A DNA stretch of 64,000 nucleotides, taken from the NCBI GenBank assembly GCA_022577435.1, contig JAKOON010000021.1:2172501-2236500 (forward strand), given 5' to 3'. This document shows positions 36,310 to 47,902 of the stretch, one piece after another. Source of the DNA: Embiotoca jacksoni. Its lineage: Eukaryota > Chordata > Actinopteri > Embiotocidae. Each line of letters starts with the position of its first letter. Positions within the stretch are counted from its first letter, which is position 1. The notes beneath the pieces were generated by a model that did no database searches, was not told the DNA's origin, and worked only from the letters and a program-made list of their open reading frames with translations. The position numbers and the translations under genes were made by a program.

Positions 36310-37548
36310 TTGCTACACCAGTAGGAGCAAGGCACAGACCTGGCGTGAAGTTGGCCCTGTATTTCATAACAGCACAGTGGAGATAATCTTAAAAATAGTG
36401 CTGAGTGTTGCACTGCCATTGTCTCATCACCTTAAATACTATGGGAGAATTTAGCCATCATGCCACGATCTTACAGGCTTCACTTTTGAGACAAATTTTC
36501 TCTCCCGCCAGTCACACTGAACCAAACTGACAGTCAAGGTATCAGAGCCACTCATGTGGAACAGTTCATTCTTTTTCCCTCCCATAAGCTCAGTATTTAT
36601 GGGCTCCTTTTATGTCCACACGTATACACATAGACAGTGTGTAGGCAGAGTCACAGTCCTCGAGGAACATCCCTGCCCAGCTGCATGATCATAAAACAGG
36701 GCTCCACTACTCCATCACAATTTTGTCACACTCTGTATGTTAATTTTAGATGGTCCACTTCCAGGTTGCTCCTGTGCCGCAGCAAAGCTGCTATTGTTTT
36801 AACACACCACAATCATCCTGCAGTGTTATCCTGCTGGAGCGGGAGTCTGTGTTTACACAATACAAGGCCTCCAACATTGCTTCACCTCCCTTTCCTGTGC
36901 CTGGGATGTTTTGGCCTCCAGTAGGTTTTAAGTGAGCGAGACATATTTAGGCTTGTTATAAACTTGCTGTGTTCATGTAGAGCAATTATAACAAGCTGCT
37001 AGCGGATGCTCTCATTTGGGAAACTTCCGAAGTGGTTATATAAGATGGTGTTTTCGGGGGGTTGCGTACAATTTCAGAGGGATAGTGCAATATTTACAGA
37101 GTGCTGTTGACATCATTTAAACAGTAATCATGTATAACCATGCTATAAGGACACCTCAAGCACAGTATATGAAAATACACTAATTTCGATTCACAGGGAG
37201 TGACTGGGAGCACAGATAAGAGTAGGAACAACAGGCAGGGCATCTTTTAATTATTAAAGATCCTGTCTTCCTGTCAGCACTTTTTAAGTTCATCCTGGCA
37301 ATATCAGGAGACCAGAAACACATCGTCCTTTCATTTCCACATCATTATTGTCCAATTTACCAAAAACCTTCCACCAGTTAAAGTTTTCTCTGTAACAAGA
37401 CAAAAAATACTGGAGAATCAAGAATACAGTGACCTTAATAACCACTCTGTTATGTATCCTACAGTTTAGTTTCAGTGGAAAAACTATTATAACCATGATG
37501 AATTTGAACACAATCCAATAGATGTTAGATACAATAATTAACATTTCA

Positions 37549-38030
37549 GTAGGGCTGGGTATCTTTGAGAAAGATGTGATACTGGTACGGATACATTGAC
37601 TTCAATAGCCTACCTGTTCCTGAAAGATCCTTTTTTAAAAATTTTTTCATAACAAATGGATAAAATGCAATTTACAGATGTTCCTCAAATGCTATCGGTG
37701 GATGCTAGCTGGCTTGAGAAGCCTCCAGTCACTGCAGCGCAAACAACTCGCACGTGGCCGAAGATTTTGTCGATGAGAGTGAAATAAGGCATCCTAATGT
37801 CATTTAATTACCTAAGTTGAAATAGATTTTTTTTTTACCTATGTGACCGGGCCACTGTAGTAGAGATAGGCGTGAATGCTGTGGCGCACCAAGGCTGATG
37901 GAATTTACTCCTGCGTAAAAGTAGCAAAAGTCATGGGAGGTATCGACTACTGAATGATAAGGCATTTTTCAAAAGTACTGAAGCAATGCGGTCGGTGCCA
38001 TCGAGTTTCAACAATTGGTGTTTGGCCCTA
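37549..38030. mobile_element. Possible hAT-like repeat
   Basis: It begins TAGGGCTGGGTATCTTTGAG, with GATACTGGTACGGATACATT inside, and ends near GTTTGGCCCTATA after GTATCGACTACTGAAT. Sequences starting GGGCTGGGTATCG with internal 'GGTATCG' strings are a common class of non-autonomous fish DNA transposons. The outer repeats match only over about six bases here, so the limits are tentative. Confidence 0.4.
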
Positions 38031-38034
38031 TATG

Positions 38035-41000
38035 CAAGAAAAATAAACAACTGGTTTTGTTAAAAAAAAAAAAAAAATGACGTACCTTTACTAGCTAAGA
38101 CTATTCAATGTACAATATGTGAGGGAACTTTTTTGCTGCCTTAGTCCTAACTGATTTGAATACACTTCCCAGCATTCATAAAGACTGTACATCATATATT
38201 AGGATTATGCTGCACTTAAAATTGCAATCATGTAATATATTGTGTCCCTCCCGTGCAGGCAGCTTGAATATCCTTCTCGGCTTTCTCTGTTTTCCTTTGC
38301 CATCATTTCGTCCTCACTATCCGCGCTTGGTATTCCCTCCCACACTTCCAATTATCCTTGACGTGATAACACGCTATAATGTGACACACAAGGGCAAACG
38401 ACTGCTCTGTCCAGAAATGGATCTCTCCTTTATCAACTGTTCCCCCTTTACATTGGTAAAAAACACATCTAGATCCACTGAAGCATCATTACCATTTGCA
38501 TTATTATTTACACACAACAGTACTGAAAAGTATGACGACATAGGAGCTGAAGTGCTACTGTTTTTTTTTTTTGTGCTGGTCACATACAGGTGCTCTTTGA
38601 ATACTTTTGCTGTATGGTGCATATTCCACCTAATGAAGGGCTCATTGTATGCGTGGAGTATGGTCGAAATGTAAAATGCATGTCTCCTCCAAAACAATCC
38701 GAGGCACGTTGTCGGCTTTGGGAAAAATTACAATGCCTTTATTTTACATGCCAATATCTATTTAAAATGACCAACATGTTGTAACCCACACAGGTCTTCA
38801 TCAGGGTCATTATCAGCAGTGGCTTGTACACTTTTATTGTGCTGCACTAATGAGCTGAGTGGGAGGGTGGTTCCCTGTCCGTGTGTCAGCCGGATGCTCA
38901 AAAACTAGGAAGTGATATAGTTTCAATAGAAGAGAAAGGAAAAGATAGAGGCACATTTTAGATCATTTTTAGTTAATATTACATATGACATTTTTTAAAA
39001 TATCTGAACTCATAACCATGACAAACATAAAACAAACATATCAATGGAATAGGATCGTCTCTTAGACAGTTAGAGGCAAAACAATGACATAACCTTCTTC
39101 ACCTGCACACAAACTAAACTTATATTGCAGTAAATGCACTGATCTGCAGGAATTTAGGAGAAAAAAAAAAATAGTTTAAGGCAACAATCTGTGCTTTTCC
39201 ATAAAGTAATGTCAACAAAACACTGATGATAAATTTGTAGAGGCAGCTTTTAGAATTAAAACGACAATAATGTTCCAGCAAACACCACAGACATGACAAC
39301 ATCCTGTGTATCAATAACGTAAATGAACGCTAAATTACTGCAAGCAGCAGCAGCAGCAGCAGCTCCTCACTGCTCCAACTTCTTCCTTAGACAAACTTTT
39401 CCTGATTGCTTTACCGTCTGCCCACAAATGAACAAACACATTGATTCACCTGATAGTGTACGTTGGCTTTGCCACCCAATTTCCTCAGCTTCACTGTGCT
39501 GCCGCTGCTTCGGTTGGGGGGAAGTTTCATCTAAAGAACACCTCCTCTTCCTTATTGGAAAAAAAGGTTTGGTGAAGTTGAGTAAAACTAATTATTCATT
39601 TAGTCTTTAAAGTCAGAGTTTTAACAGTTCTGGCCATCGACTGAAGAGTATTGACAGCTTCTTTAATTAAAATGAGCTAAACCTGCCGAGACGAGGCTTT
39701 CTGGGGGAATGTCAGTTTAAATCCTGCAACAACTGACCTTCCCTGAAACTGACTGTAGGGGTTAAATGAAGCTTGACCTTTTGACCTTTTTTAAAAAAAA
39801 ATTATTTTGATTGGAACAATATATTGACGACATTTAAAGTTAAAATGAGTCCTGTTATGTTTGAATTGTGTGCACCACACATTTATTGTGTGGTTGCTTT
39901 CCTTGCACCGTCTTTGAATATTTTTTTAGTGCAGACCAACAACAATGTGAAAGAAATCTCAATACACCACAACAGAGGATCTGCAATCTGTAATTTAATT
40001 TCAGACTGTGTGAAGTTTTGGATTTGAGTTTGTATTTTATTGTGTGTTGAAAGAGTGTTTACACAAGGCATTGTTCAGTAACCTCACAACAACAAACATT
40101 AATCGGGGACAATTGTATATTGTCCTTATTTAGTTTTCCACTACTTAATGGACTTTAATGGGGTGTTTAATTCAGTCACACATTATAGGCAGTGAACTCT
40201 GAACCCTAATGAGTTATAATGTTGTGCTCTTGCCAGCTGAGCTGAACAGCCTCCCTTATATGCTTATGTAGTGTTTTCGGCAGTGCAGTTTCAGCAAGTT
40301 TAAAGAGCAACGCATACTGTAAGCCAAAAGCATTTTACTGGTTTTATATATAAAATTTGTTGTATCCATAGAGAGAAGAAATGTTTACGAACTGATCATG
40401 GTTTTAGTCTGCGGGACAATGTTTTACTTACACTTGTTAACATGAGATTTTGGCAGGCAGATCACAAAATGTCATATGGGACTCAAGCTGTGACCTACAC
40501 TTGAAAAGTAGTCTATCCATTTCACTATCAGCCTGTCTGAATGTCTGGAATTCATTTTAGTCATCGCATCACTTTCATCCAATCATCAAATGAAATGCCA
40601 TCACATCTGTCAGGAAATGTCACCAATCACGAGTAGATTTTTGATCAATACTACATTGAAACATGATCGGCAATTGCAAGGCGGAAAATTTAATGAAACA
40701 AGACGTCTAGCAGAATTCGTGTTGGTTGTTTGACTGAGGTGTGTCAGCGGTTTCCAGAGGGAGTCTGAAGACAGGCGTGTTGATTCTGTTCTGTTCTCAC
40801 CTTGCAGTATATTGTGTTATTTCTCAAGGTTTTATATGGTGCATTGAAATAAATGAACAGTGCTATGATCACTGTTTCTGGATTTTCCTGCTTCTCTTTA
40901 CAGCTTTCATTACTTTGTCAGTTGCAGCAGTTGTTTGAACACAAATGTGTTCAAGTAAATACTGTAAATAATACAAAATCAGCCTCTATTTTAATTTCAT

Positions 41001-41040
41001 TTTCAGACTTTTTTGTGATTAACATGAGTAAAACCCAGAA
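38035..41040. other. Gene-free stretch
   Basis: No gene recognised. It includes a (GCA)6-7 tract at 39344-39363 and poly(A)/poly(T) runs near 38060 and 38561. Open frames here have no familiar domain and no supporting splice context. Confidence 0.3.
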
Positions 41041-41041
41041 T

Positions 41042-41200
41042 TAAAGGTTCAGTGTGTAGGAGTTAGGTGGATATACTGACACTAAAGGAGATAGTGTCTC
41101 TCAACAGTCTGCATGTGAGGCATTTATGGAACATCCGTTAACTGTAGCTACAGAAAATAACCTAGGTTAAACATCTCCCCCTCTAAATTGCATGAGTGTC
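41042..41200 (+). repeat. Dispersed repeat family A, copy 1
   Basis: Starts AAAGGTTCAGTGTGTAG, a string found at the end of a widespread fish repeat. It contains the family core GTAGCTACAGAAAATAAC and TCCCCCTCTAAATTGCATGA, which recurs at 57.7, 59.6 and 61.1 kb. Non-coding; probably a non-autonomous DNA element or SINE. Confidence 0.6.
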
Positions 41201-41749
41201 TGCATGCACGCAAGTCACAAACTGCTTCACCCACCATCAGCACAAGCCCTTTTTCTATGGCCATCCCCTAAACCACCTTATCTGTTTGGAATACCTTTGA
41301 ATGGGATGAACAGCTCTCCCAATTTTCAAAACCCCAAATAAAGACATGTTAATGATGTATTGGTATAAATTTGACATTTCCCATAATAGAGGCTACTGTA
41401 CACGTGTGACCTGTTTCCACATTCAACGGATGCTCGTTGAAAAGAAGCTTTCCAATGGTTCTACAGTGTCAGTGCTTCAAATGGTAAACTGTGGTCCTGG
41501 AGAGGATGTTTGGCCCAAATTTAGGCCCACTTCAGCCACTGTCAATGAAAAGCTGACATCTGGGAATAACTTCCAATTAATTTACCCTATCAAAATGATT
41601 ACTTATCAGAATTTCCCTTTCAAAAGTAATGGGGCATGGCAAGTTTCCAATGCTTGAATGCTAGCTGCTAGAGGGTTTGAAAGAAGATTGATGTGACCCA
41701 TTTGGGCGCAGCAAACACAAACAAAATAGTCAGCTCTGATGTGTTTCTA

Positions 41750-42735
41750 AAAAAAATTCTTTCCAGTCTGACCAACTTTGGCGAAGAAGGTGTTCCACTT
41801 AATCCTCAGATGATCCTGACATTTTTTTTCTTGATACGATAGAGATAAGTTGGTAGTCTGGGCTTGCTCCAGGCTCCAAACACCCATGTGTGCAAAGTCT
41901 GGGATCTCCGGGATCTGAGAAAACATGAACATACATGAATTTACAGCAATAAACCCTTCAGAAAAAGTAAGGGAACCTGCATCGTGGACCTTTGGACCTT
42001 TTGTGAAAAATTTAGGGGTTGTTAACATGCAGCCAGGGGCACCAAAATTGCATCAGTCGTTTTCTGAAATTACTACATCGAGTTGGAAAAGGTTCCATGT
42101 TCCTGGGATTTTCAGTGTGGCAGCTGCTCTTTGGTATAACTGTGCACAAACTCGGATGGAGCCTTAACAGAATCAACTGGGCTATTCTAGCCATTTCCTA
42201 CACCAACCAACCAAAGAATAAACCTCAAGAGGTGCATGCAGGACCTAAATAGACCCCCACACAAAAAAGTGCAAGCCTCTCTATAAATGGCCTACTCACC
42301 CCAATCTAACTAAAACTAAACTCATCCGTAGTCTCCACGCAATACCAACGTTGTGTGCTTGTGTACTGAAAAGTGAAAAGGTGACCAAATAATGACAACC
42401 TCCCCGTGGCTATAGCTGCCGCAACACTACCAGAAAAAAAAAAACCCTAATCAGACGAACCCAAAGAAGTAGCACCGCTATACCTTGAAGGGAACTGTTC
42501 ACCCACACAAACACTTATCTGAACCCACTGGCACCACCCTGAAATCACATAACAGAACCACTCATTAACTTTAAACCAAATTACTCCCCAGTAGCACACA
42601 CACAAACCATTCAAGGCCTCAGATCCACAAACTAAGAACAATGCAGCCCAGTAGTAAACTAGACGACAACATCTCATTCAAAGCTTTCTGCGAACCCATT
42701 CATCAACGCACTCAATGACTTCCCGATTGCGTGAT
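41750..42735 (-). other. Possible leader region of the LTR element; no intact gene
   Basis: Minus-strand sequence following the primer site is G/T-rich, which fits a retroelement leader. It has no long open frame and no recognisable gag or pol motif. Where the element ends and unique DNA begins is not visible. Confidence 0.3.
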
Positions 42736-42753
42736 GGACTGGAAGAGCCCCCA
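42736..42753 (-). other. Primer binding site, tRNA-Pro type
   Basis: Minus strand TGGGGGCTCTTCCAGTCC lies three bases from the LTR end. Its first nine bases, and several later ones, match the tRNA-Pro 3' end complement used by gamma-type retroviruses and related LTR elements. Position and sequence together support the LTR call. Confidence 0.55.
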
Positions 42754-42756
42754 ATC

Positions 42757-43162
42757 TGTCAGGACTCGGCTCTTAAGATATGACAAAAAACAGGAGCGAC
42801 ACGTTTTTCAAACTGGAAAGTGTAGGTACTTTACATTACGAGGCGTGTTAATCAGCGTCGGCGGTGTGTCAGTAGATGGAGTGTTTGAGTGGGGAGTGGA
42901 AAGGGTTGTATGATGCATAAACCTGAACTAACAAGGCCAAAGCTAACCAAACAAAATTCATGGTGCTGGAAGAATGGATGGAGAAAGAGAGAGACTGCAG
43001 ACTGTGACAGCTAAATCTCAAGTACTCCTGGGAGACTGGCCAGGTGCTCCCAATCATATCGATGTGCTCCGCCTACCAGGGTCCTGCGAAGCACCACAGA
43101 AACAGACAGGGGGGGGGGGCACACCACATAGCAGCTCCTACACGAGCAGGAGGGCCGTCACA
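42757..43162 (-). mobile_element. LTR of a retroelement (5' LTR orientation, minus strand)
   Basis: A 406-bp block with TG...CA ends: minus strand begins TGTGACGGCCCTCC and ends GAGTCCTGACA. It is followed after three bases by a primer-binding-site-like sequence, so it reads as a 5' LTR with the element body extending toward lower coordinates. Remnants of a TATA-type box and a poly(A) signal seem mutated. No matching 3' LTR was found, and the flanks show no clear target duplication. The resemblance to a known fish LTR is from memory. No protein of the element is intact here. Confidence 0.6.
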
Positions 43163-43169
43163 CTGTGGA

Positions 43170-46100
43170 ATCTGAGCACAGCTTGTGGGCCAAAGTCTGG
43201 ACTCAAGACATTTCCCATGAGTTAAACGTTTTGAAACGAATGGCTGTAAGGATCAGAATAAATCAAGGCAGCAGAGCACTCTGTCCTCAGTACCTTTAAC
43301 CAGGGATGTACAGAGTTTAGAGGCTACAGTAGATCAAACCAGAGCGTTTTTTGCCCTGTATGGTGAAAGTGCCCCTCTAGGCCAAATAAAGAAATAATAA
43401 TTTTTGTAAGTATAGTGTTGTTGTTGCAGCACTCTTTGTTGAAATTATTGTTGTGAAAATTCCTGCCGACCTCACCATCACTGAGAACTATAAAGGTAAT
43501 CTTACATGGTAGTATTTATTTCCTTGAGTGGCTAATTGAGGAGGAACCTTTTCCCTTTTAAATGTTTTTCTATGTAAATGATCATCATATAAGCTGTTCT
43601 TTATCATAATGTGGGTTACTGTACAGCAGTGGTCTCTGTTGGTTTGCATGGTTGCCTAAAATTATCTGAGAAGTCACTCTTAATTAGTCAGATGATAACA
43701 GCAGCATCGCGAACATGACAGTGGAGCTATATTTTGTTTGCTTATATGGTCAGTGTGCTGTAGCTGTTGGGATTTGAGAACATAAGATCTTTAGAAATAT
43801 TTATGCCTCTGGATTTTATCCAATTCTATTAAATATTCTGGAGTTCAGTTGCTTCACACGGTAAATCTGTATCTTACACATATATGTAGGTCATCATTCC
43901 GTTTGTACAGCCGCTTTTTGGTACTCGATACTGCAGTTCTTAAAGCATTTATACTGTCCACATACCAGTGGTTGAAGCACAGACCTCATTGCAGCCTTTC
44001 CCCACCTCACTTCACCAGATACTTTGATACCTGATGATAAGCTTCATTGCCATAGTGAAGGCTAAAGGGGAAATTGTGCTGCCTGCCATGGATACTATTT
44101 GCATATTATGCTGTAGTACAGCTGTAAATATCCTGTTTGCATTTTGAAATCATGACAGATTGGGAATTATGTTTGGAGCTATGAATTTTAGATTCTCATG
44201 TCTCACCACACTTGTCCACATGGTCTTTTCTTCAGGGTTGGTGTACATTATACATTACAGCCGGCATACATACAGGATACTCTGTGAGCAGGCATGGGTC
44301 TACAAAAATCTCTATTTTTCATTTTTCTCTTAGTCTTTGTGTCATGAAATATGTTCAACCTATATGTTTTTTTGGATAAGGCCTACGGGCATGTCAATAA
44401 TTTAAGACAACTCTAATGTAGGACATCAACGTTTCAAAGTCTGTACACGACCACAATTTTTCTCCTGTCTTTTCCCTCCTATTTAATTTTACTATATCTT
44501 TGGTTTGGATTGCAGATACAGATAATTTCTTCCACCTGATGGCAGAAAACATCAAGTCTCTCCTGGAGTGGAATTAAGTATTATATATTAAGTATTACAG
44601 AGATATTATTGTGGTAGCCCTCTGGCAGATGCAAACATAGAAAACAATGCTTTTCATAAAGTACCCATTCCCCAGGCAAATTAAGTGAACTACTTCACCT
44701 TAGCTTATGTAAAAAAAAAGAAAGAAAAAAAATTCTCACAAATCTGCAAGATTCATCTGACTTCATCAGGCTTGGATGATGCTCTCTCTGAAATAGTCTT
44801 TCAAAACATTGCAACTTTGCCATCAATTTTGGAAACTTTAGAAAACCTCCACGCCACATTAGTATTACTTACCCTCTTTCCTGCAAAACGTTAGATATTC
44901 GATGATGTTGTACGACGCATGCGCCGTCATGTGGGGGATTTAGCAGTTCAAGCTCTTGGACATAGTGAAAGCATCGTTTTTATCGGCCCATCACTTGTTG
45001 ATTTCGGGCTGATGAGGAAATCTCAAAGCCTTTTTTTAGCTGATACAGACGACGTACCGATATTACTGTACATACAAAGTTTGTACACTGTTGCTCCTTA
45101 GTTTTCCGTAGCCTCTTTATTAAACTAATGAGCAAGTTTAATGAAATAATACATTTAAATGAGTGAATTAAAGGTTGCTTAACTGCATTTTATTGTCTGA
45201 ATACCACTGGAATCAGAGATCTTCTTTTTGGCGATAGGATTTCATTGACTACATTCATTTGGTCAATATATGCTGTGACAGGGTGCCAGTCATTCGGGAA
45301 AAAAGTACACATGAGATGCTATCTGTTGGAGCTGATTTTGTTTCTCAAACTATAGAATACTCATCAATCAAGCTACTACAAGCCATTTAAGTTAAAGTTA
45401 TACGATGCATTTTGTGATCTCTGATTGCATTTTGAAAATGCTTTGGGCAACTTAAGAGACTCATCATTCAACATTCAAATACACTCTTTGACTATATTCT
45501 CATCTCTGGAAAGCTCCTCTCTCCCATGAATCCTTCAGAAGAATTTCCTATATAGAGACAATACATAACAATTGATGCTATCAATTTAATCCATCTGTCT
45601 TTATGTTGTGTAAACAGATTTGTGTTTTATGCATTACATAGTTACATATACTATCTGCTTTGCATTCAGGCATGCATGCATATGTGTAAGCCTCTACAAT
45701 TATGTAGCAATTAAAGACTCTCCGATGATCTGTTTGTCATTCATCACCTCGCACTTCATTTGCATCGAGGCGTCAACCGGCAGTTTAACCTGCAGAAACG
45801 GAGATCTAGCTGAGGCGCTTCTTTCATTTCCCTCGCTTTCTCTCATGTCTATTTTGCAGAATGTTGAAAAAAATGGCCATTTGGCAAATTTGAATCTGTA
45901 TTTACAGATCTTGCTATTCAATTAGGTTTTTGATCCTACATTGTCCAGTTGTAATAAGTACCACTTCAGCTGGTATCTCAGGCTGTGATTAAGAAAATGA
46001 AAAAGAGAAATTAAAACACTTTATACCTTTTTAAATTTGCTGATCTGAATATGATAATAATTATCTTCAGAGTAGAATAACTGTAGAAGGGCCGTTGAAG

Positions 46101-46260
46101 TGTCTATGTCAGTGACACAAAGGCCAAAGCAGAACATGAACAAGTAAAACACTAACTGAGTTAATAAGAGATGAGTAATCATCGTCATGATGCTAAAATC
46201 AAGTGATGCACATTGTGGACTCGCATCAGGCCGACTGTGGGCGAACCACAGCATACCTCT
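43170..46260. other. Gene-free stretch
   Basis: No gene recognised. A CTCTCCGATGATC to GATCTAGCTGAGG block at 45.72-45.82 kb contains an octamer ATTTGCAT at 45758 and is less AT-rich than its flanks. The part 44.91-45.08 kb has 'ATCGGCCCATCA' and 'TACCGATATTACTG' strings that may be a decayed hAT-like repeat. Confidence 0.3.
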
Positions 46261-46299
46261 TTGCTTGTCTTGCTGCCTATGGATATGCTTATGTTGGCT

Positions 46300-46700
46300 T
46301 TACAGAGAGCAGTTTATTTAAGCCTGAGGCGACACGCGACTCAAGATAGATGTCTCATCAAGATAGATGGCTCATCAAGATGATTGACAAGTCGTCTAGA
46401 AGAGCTTTACCTGCTGAGGAGGAGAAATCTTAGACCAGACAGGTGAAGCAGGGGCAGCAACTTCAAACTACTTCCCTCTTCTGTGAGACACCGCTGGGTA
46501 GATTAGAGTACTTTGGTTTTGGCTGAGACAGTGATATTATCTCACACTCTTGTTTGTAGTAAGAGACAGTTGTTGACCCTACAGAAGGAGGGATTCTTTA
46601 TCTCAGAATACCCGCAGACTGGAATAAGTGGATGTGAAGAACTTGGCCTTGTTCATCTTTCATTTAACTTTGGCATGGCTAATAAAGTTCTTTCTGCATG
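46300..46700 (+). repeat. Possible solo LTR or retroelement end
   Basis: A TTTATTTAAGCC box at 46315-46326 is followed 0.36 kb later by GGCTAATAAAGTTCTTTCTG, a TATA-to-poly(A) arrangement like an LTR. A short direct repeat (TCAAGATAGATGKCTCA) lies near 46340. Neither end shows convincing inverted TG/CA repeats. Confidence 0.25.
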
Positions 46701-47861
46701 AAAGGAAAATGTTGCAAATTTTTTCTTAATTGCTGACTAAAGCAAGGATCCAAAGAGTTGCTCAAGTCCAAGAAAAAAAAAACCAGGCAATTAATTAATT
46801 TTCTCCAAAGTACCTCCAAATCATTATTACTGAACACCTATCTTGTGGTTTCAAATTCTGCAAAGGTCTTAGGGTCCTTCCTGGTGACAAATCTGTCATA
46901 AATATAAAATGTACTTGTTACACAATACAAGTGACGTGTTGCAAAGTTTTTTTTTTCCATGAATACATTGCAGTGTTTCCCATATATATATACTTGGTTG
47001 GCCCGCCCAGGTAACTTGATGACCACCCAGGTATATTTAGCGACCCATTTTCTAATTTTATATTTATTTATAAATCTGTCTACAGGCAGCGGCGAAGTGA
47101 ATTCACCTACAAAAGTGCCGTTACTCTTCAGTACAGTCGATGGTGACTATTGTTTGCAGGTCTTGCATTTGGATTATAATATAACAGTTCTTTTAAAGGT
47201 GAAACCATGGCTTTGAAAGCTTGTATTGAATCCAGCGACGTTAGACTTAACAATAATTCTTTAAAAGGTTTCATTTGTTGTGTGTTATTATTAATACTTC
47301 TGCAGATTCAGGTCCATCTTTCAGTTTCACTCAGCTCAAAATTCAAATGAATGTGTCTGGCTGCAGAAAAATGTCACCCCTCATACATTATGTGATCCCA
47401 GAGGAATGCGCAACAGACTAATCCATTAAAACAATCTCTATTGTTTTGGCACCAGTGAAAGCAACAGGGACAACATTTATCAACATTTCCAGGCTGACTA
47501 ATGGAACACAGCAAAGTGACATTTGGAGTTAAGCTCAGTTGAGGCCTTCTGTAAAGTGTAGAAGAGAACAGCTGCATACAGTGTATGAGCTCAGTAAAAG
47601 TATGTAGATGCGGAGCCTGTGATGGTTCGAACTGCTGGAGATGTTCAGCTGGTAGGATGTCTGTGATGTGATTTTGATAAAAGATAAGAACCACAGTACA
47701 GCCGTGTAGTGGGCACATAAATCAAAAGACAGATAAACACTGTGAGATACTGCCAGCTCAGCAGATGACACTTGCTACTTGTTTAGAGTGCACTATACCT
47801 GATACAGTATTGTTAAAAGGTGGCATGTGGACTATTTGCATGTACCCTTCCATCATGTGCA

Positions 47862-47902
47862 CACGCACGCGCACGCGCACACGCACACACACACACACAC
47901 AC
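47862..47902 (+). repeat. (CA/CG)n alternating tract
   Basis: CACACGCACGCGCACGCGCA followed by uniform CA units: 41 bp of strict purine-pyrimidine alternation including CG steps. Confidence 0.9.

Larger units (their letters stand above)
32880..37545. other. Gene-free stretch
   Basis: No gene recognised. It contains the (AC)n tract at 36003-36064, poly(A) runs near 33911, 34345 and 35271, an octamer and homeobox motif cluster near 34.86 kb, and a CTCF-like core at 36294. Confidence 0.3.

Noticed and set aside
38156..38674. 172-codon plus-strand open frame
   Set aside because: No familiar motif or plausible gene structure; composition like its non-coding flanks.
41925..42167. Plus-strand FSVAAALWYNCAQTRM-like peptide as a LINE polymerase tail
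   Set aside because: Resemblance to known LINE ends is too short and lacks neighbouring motifs.
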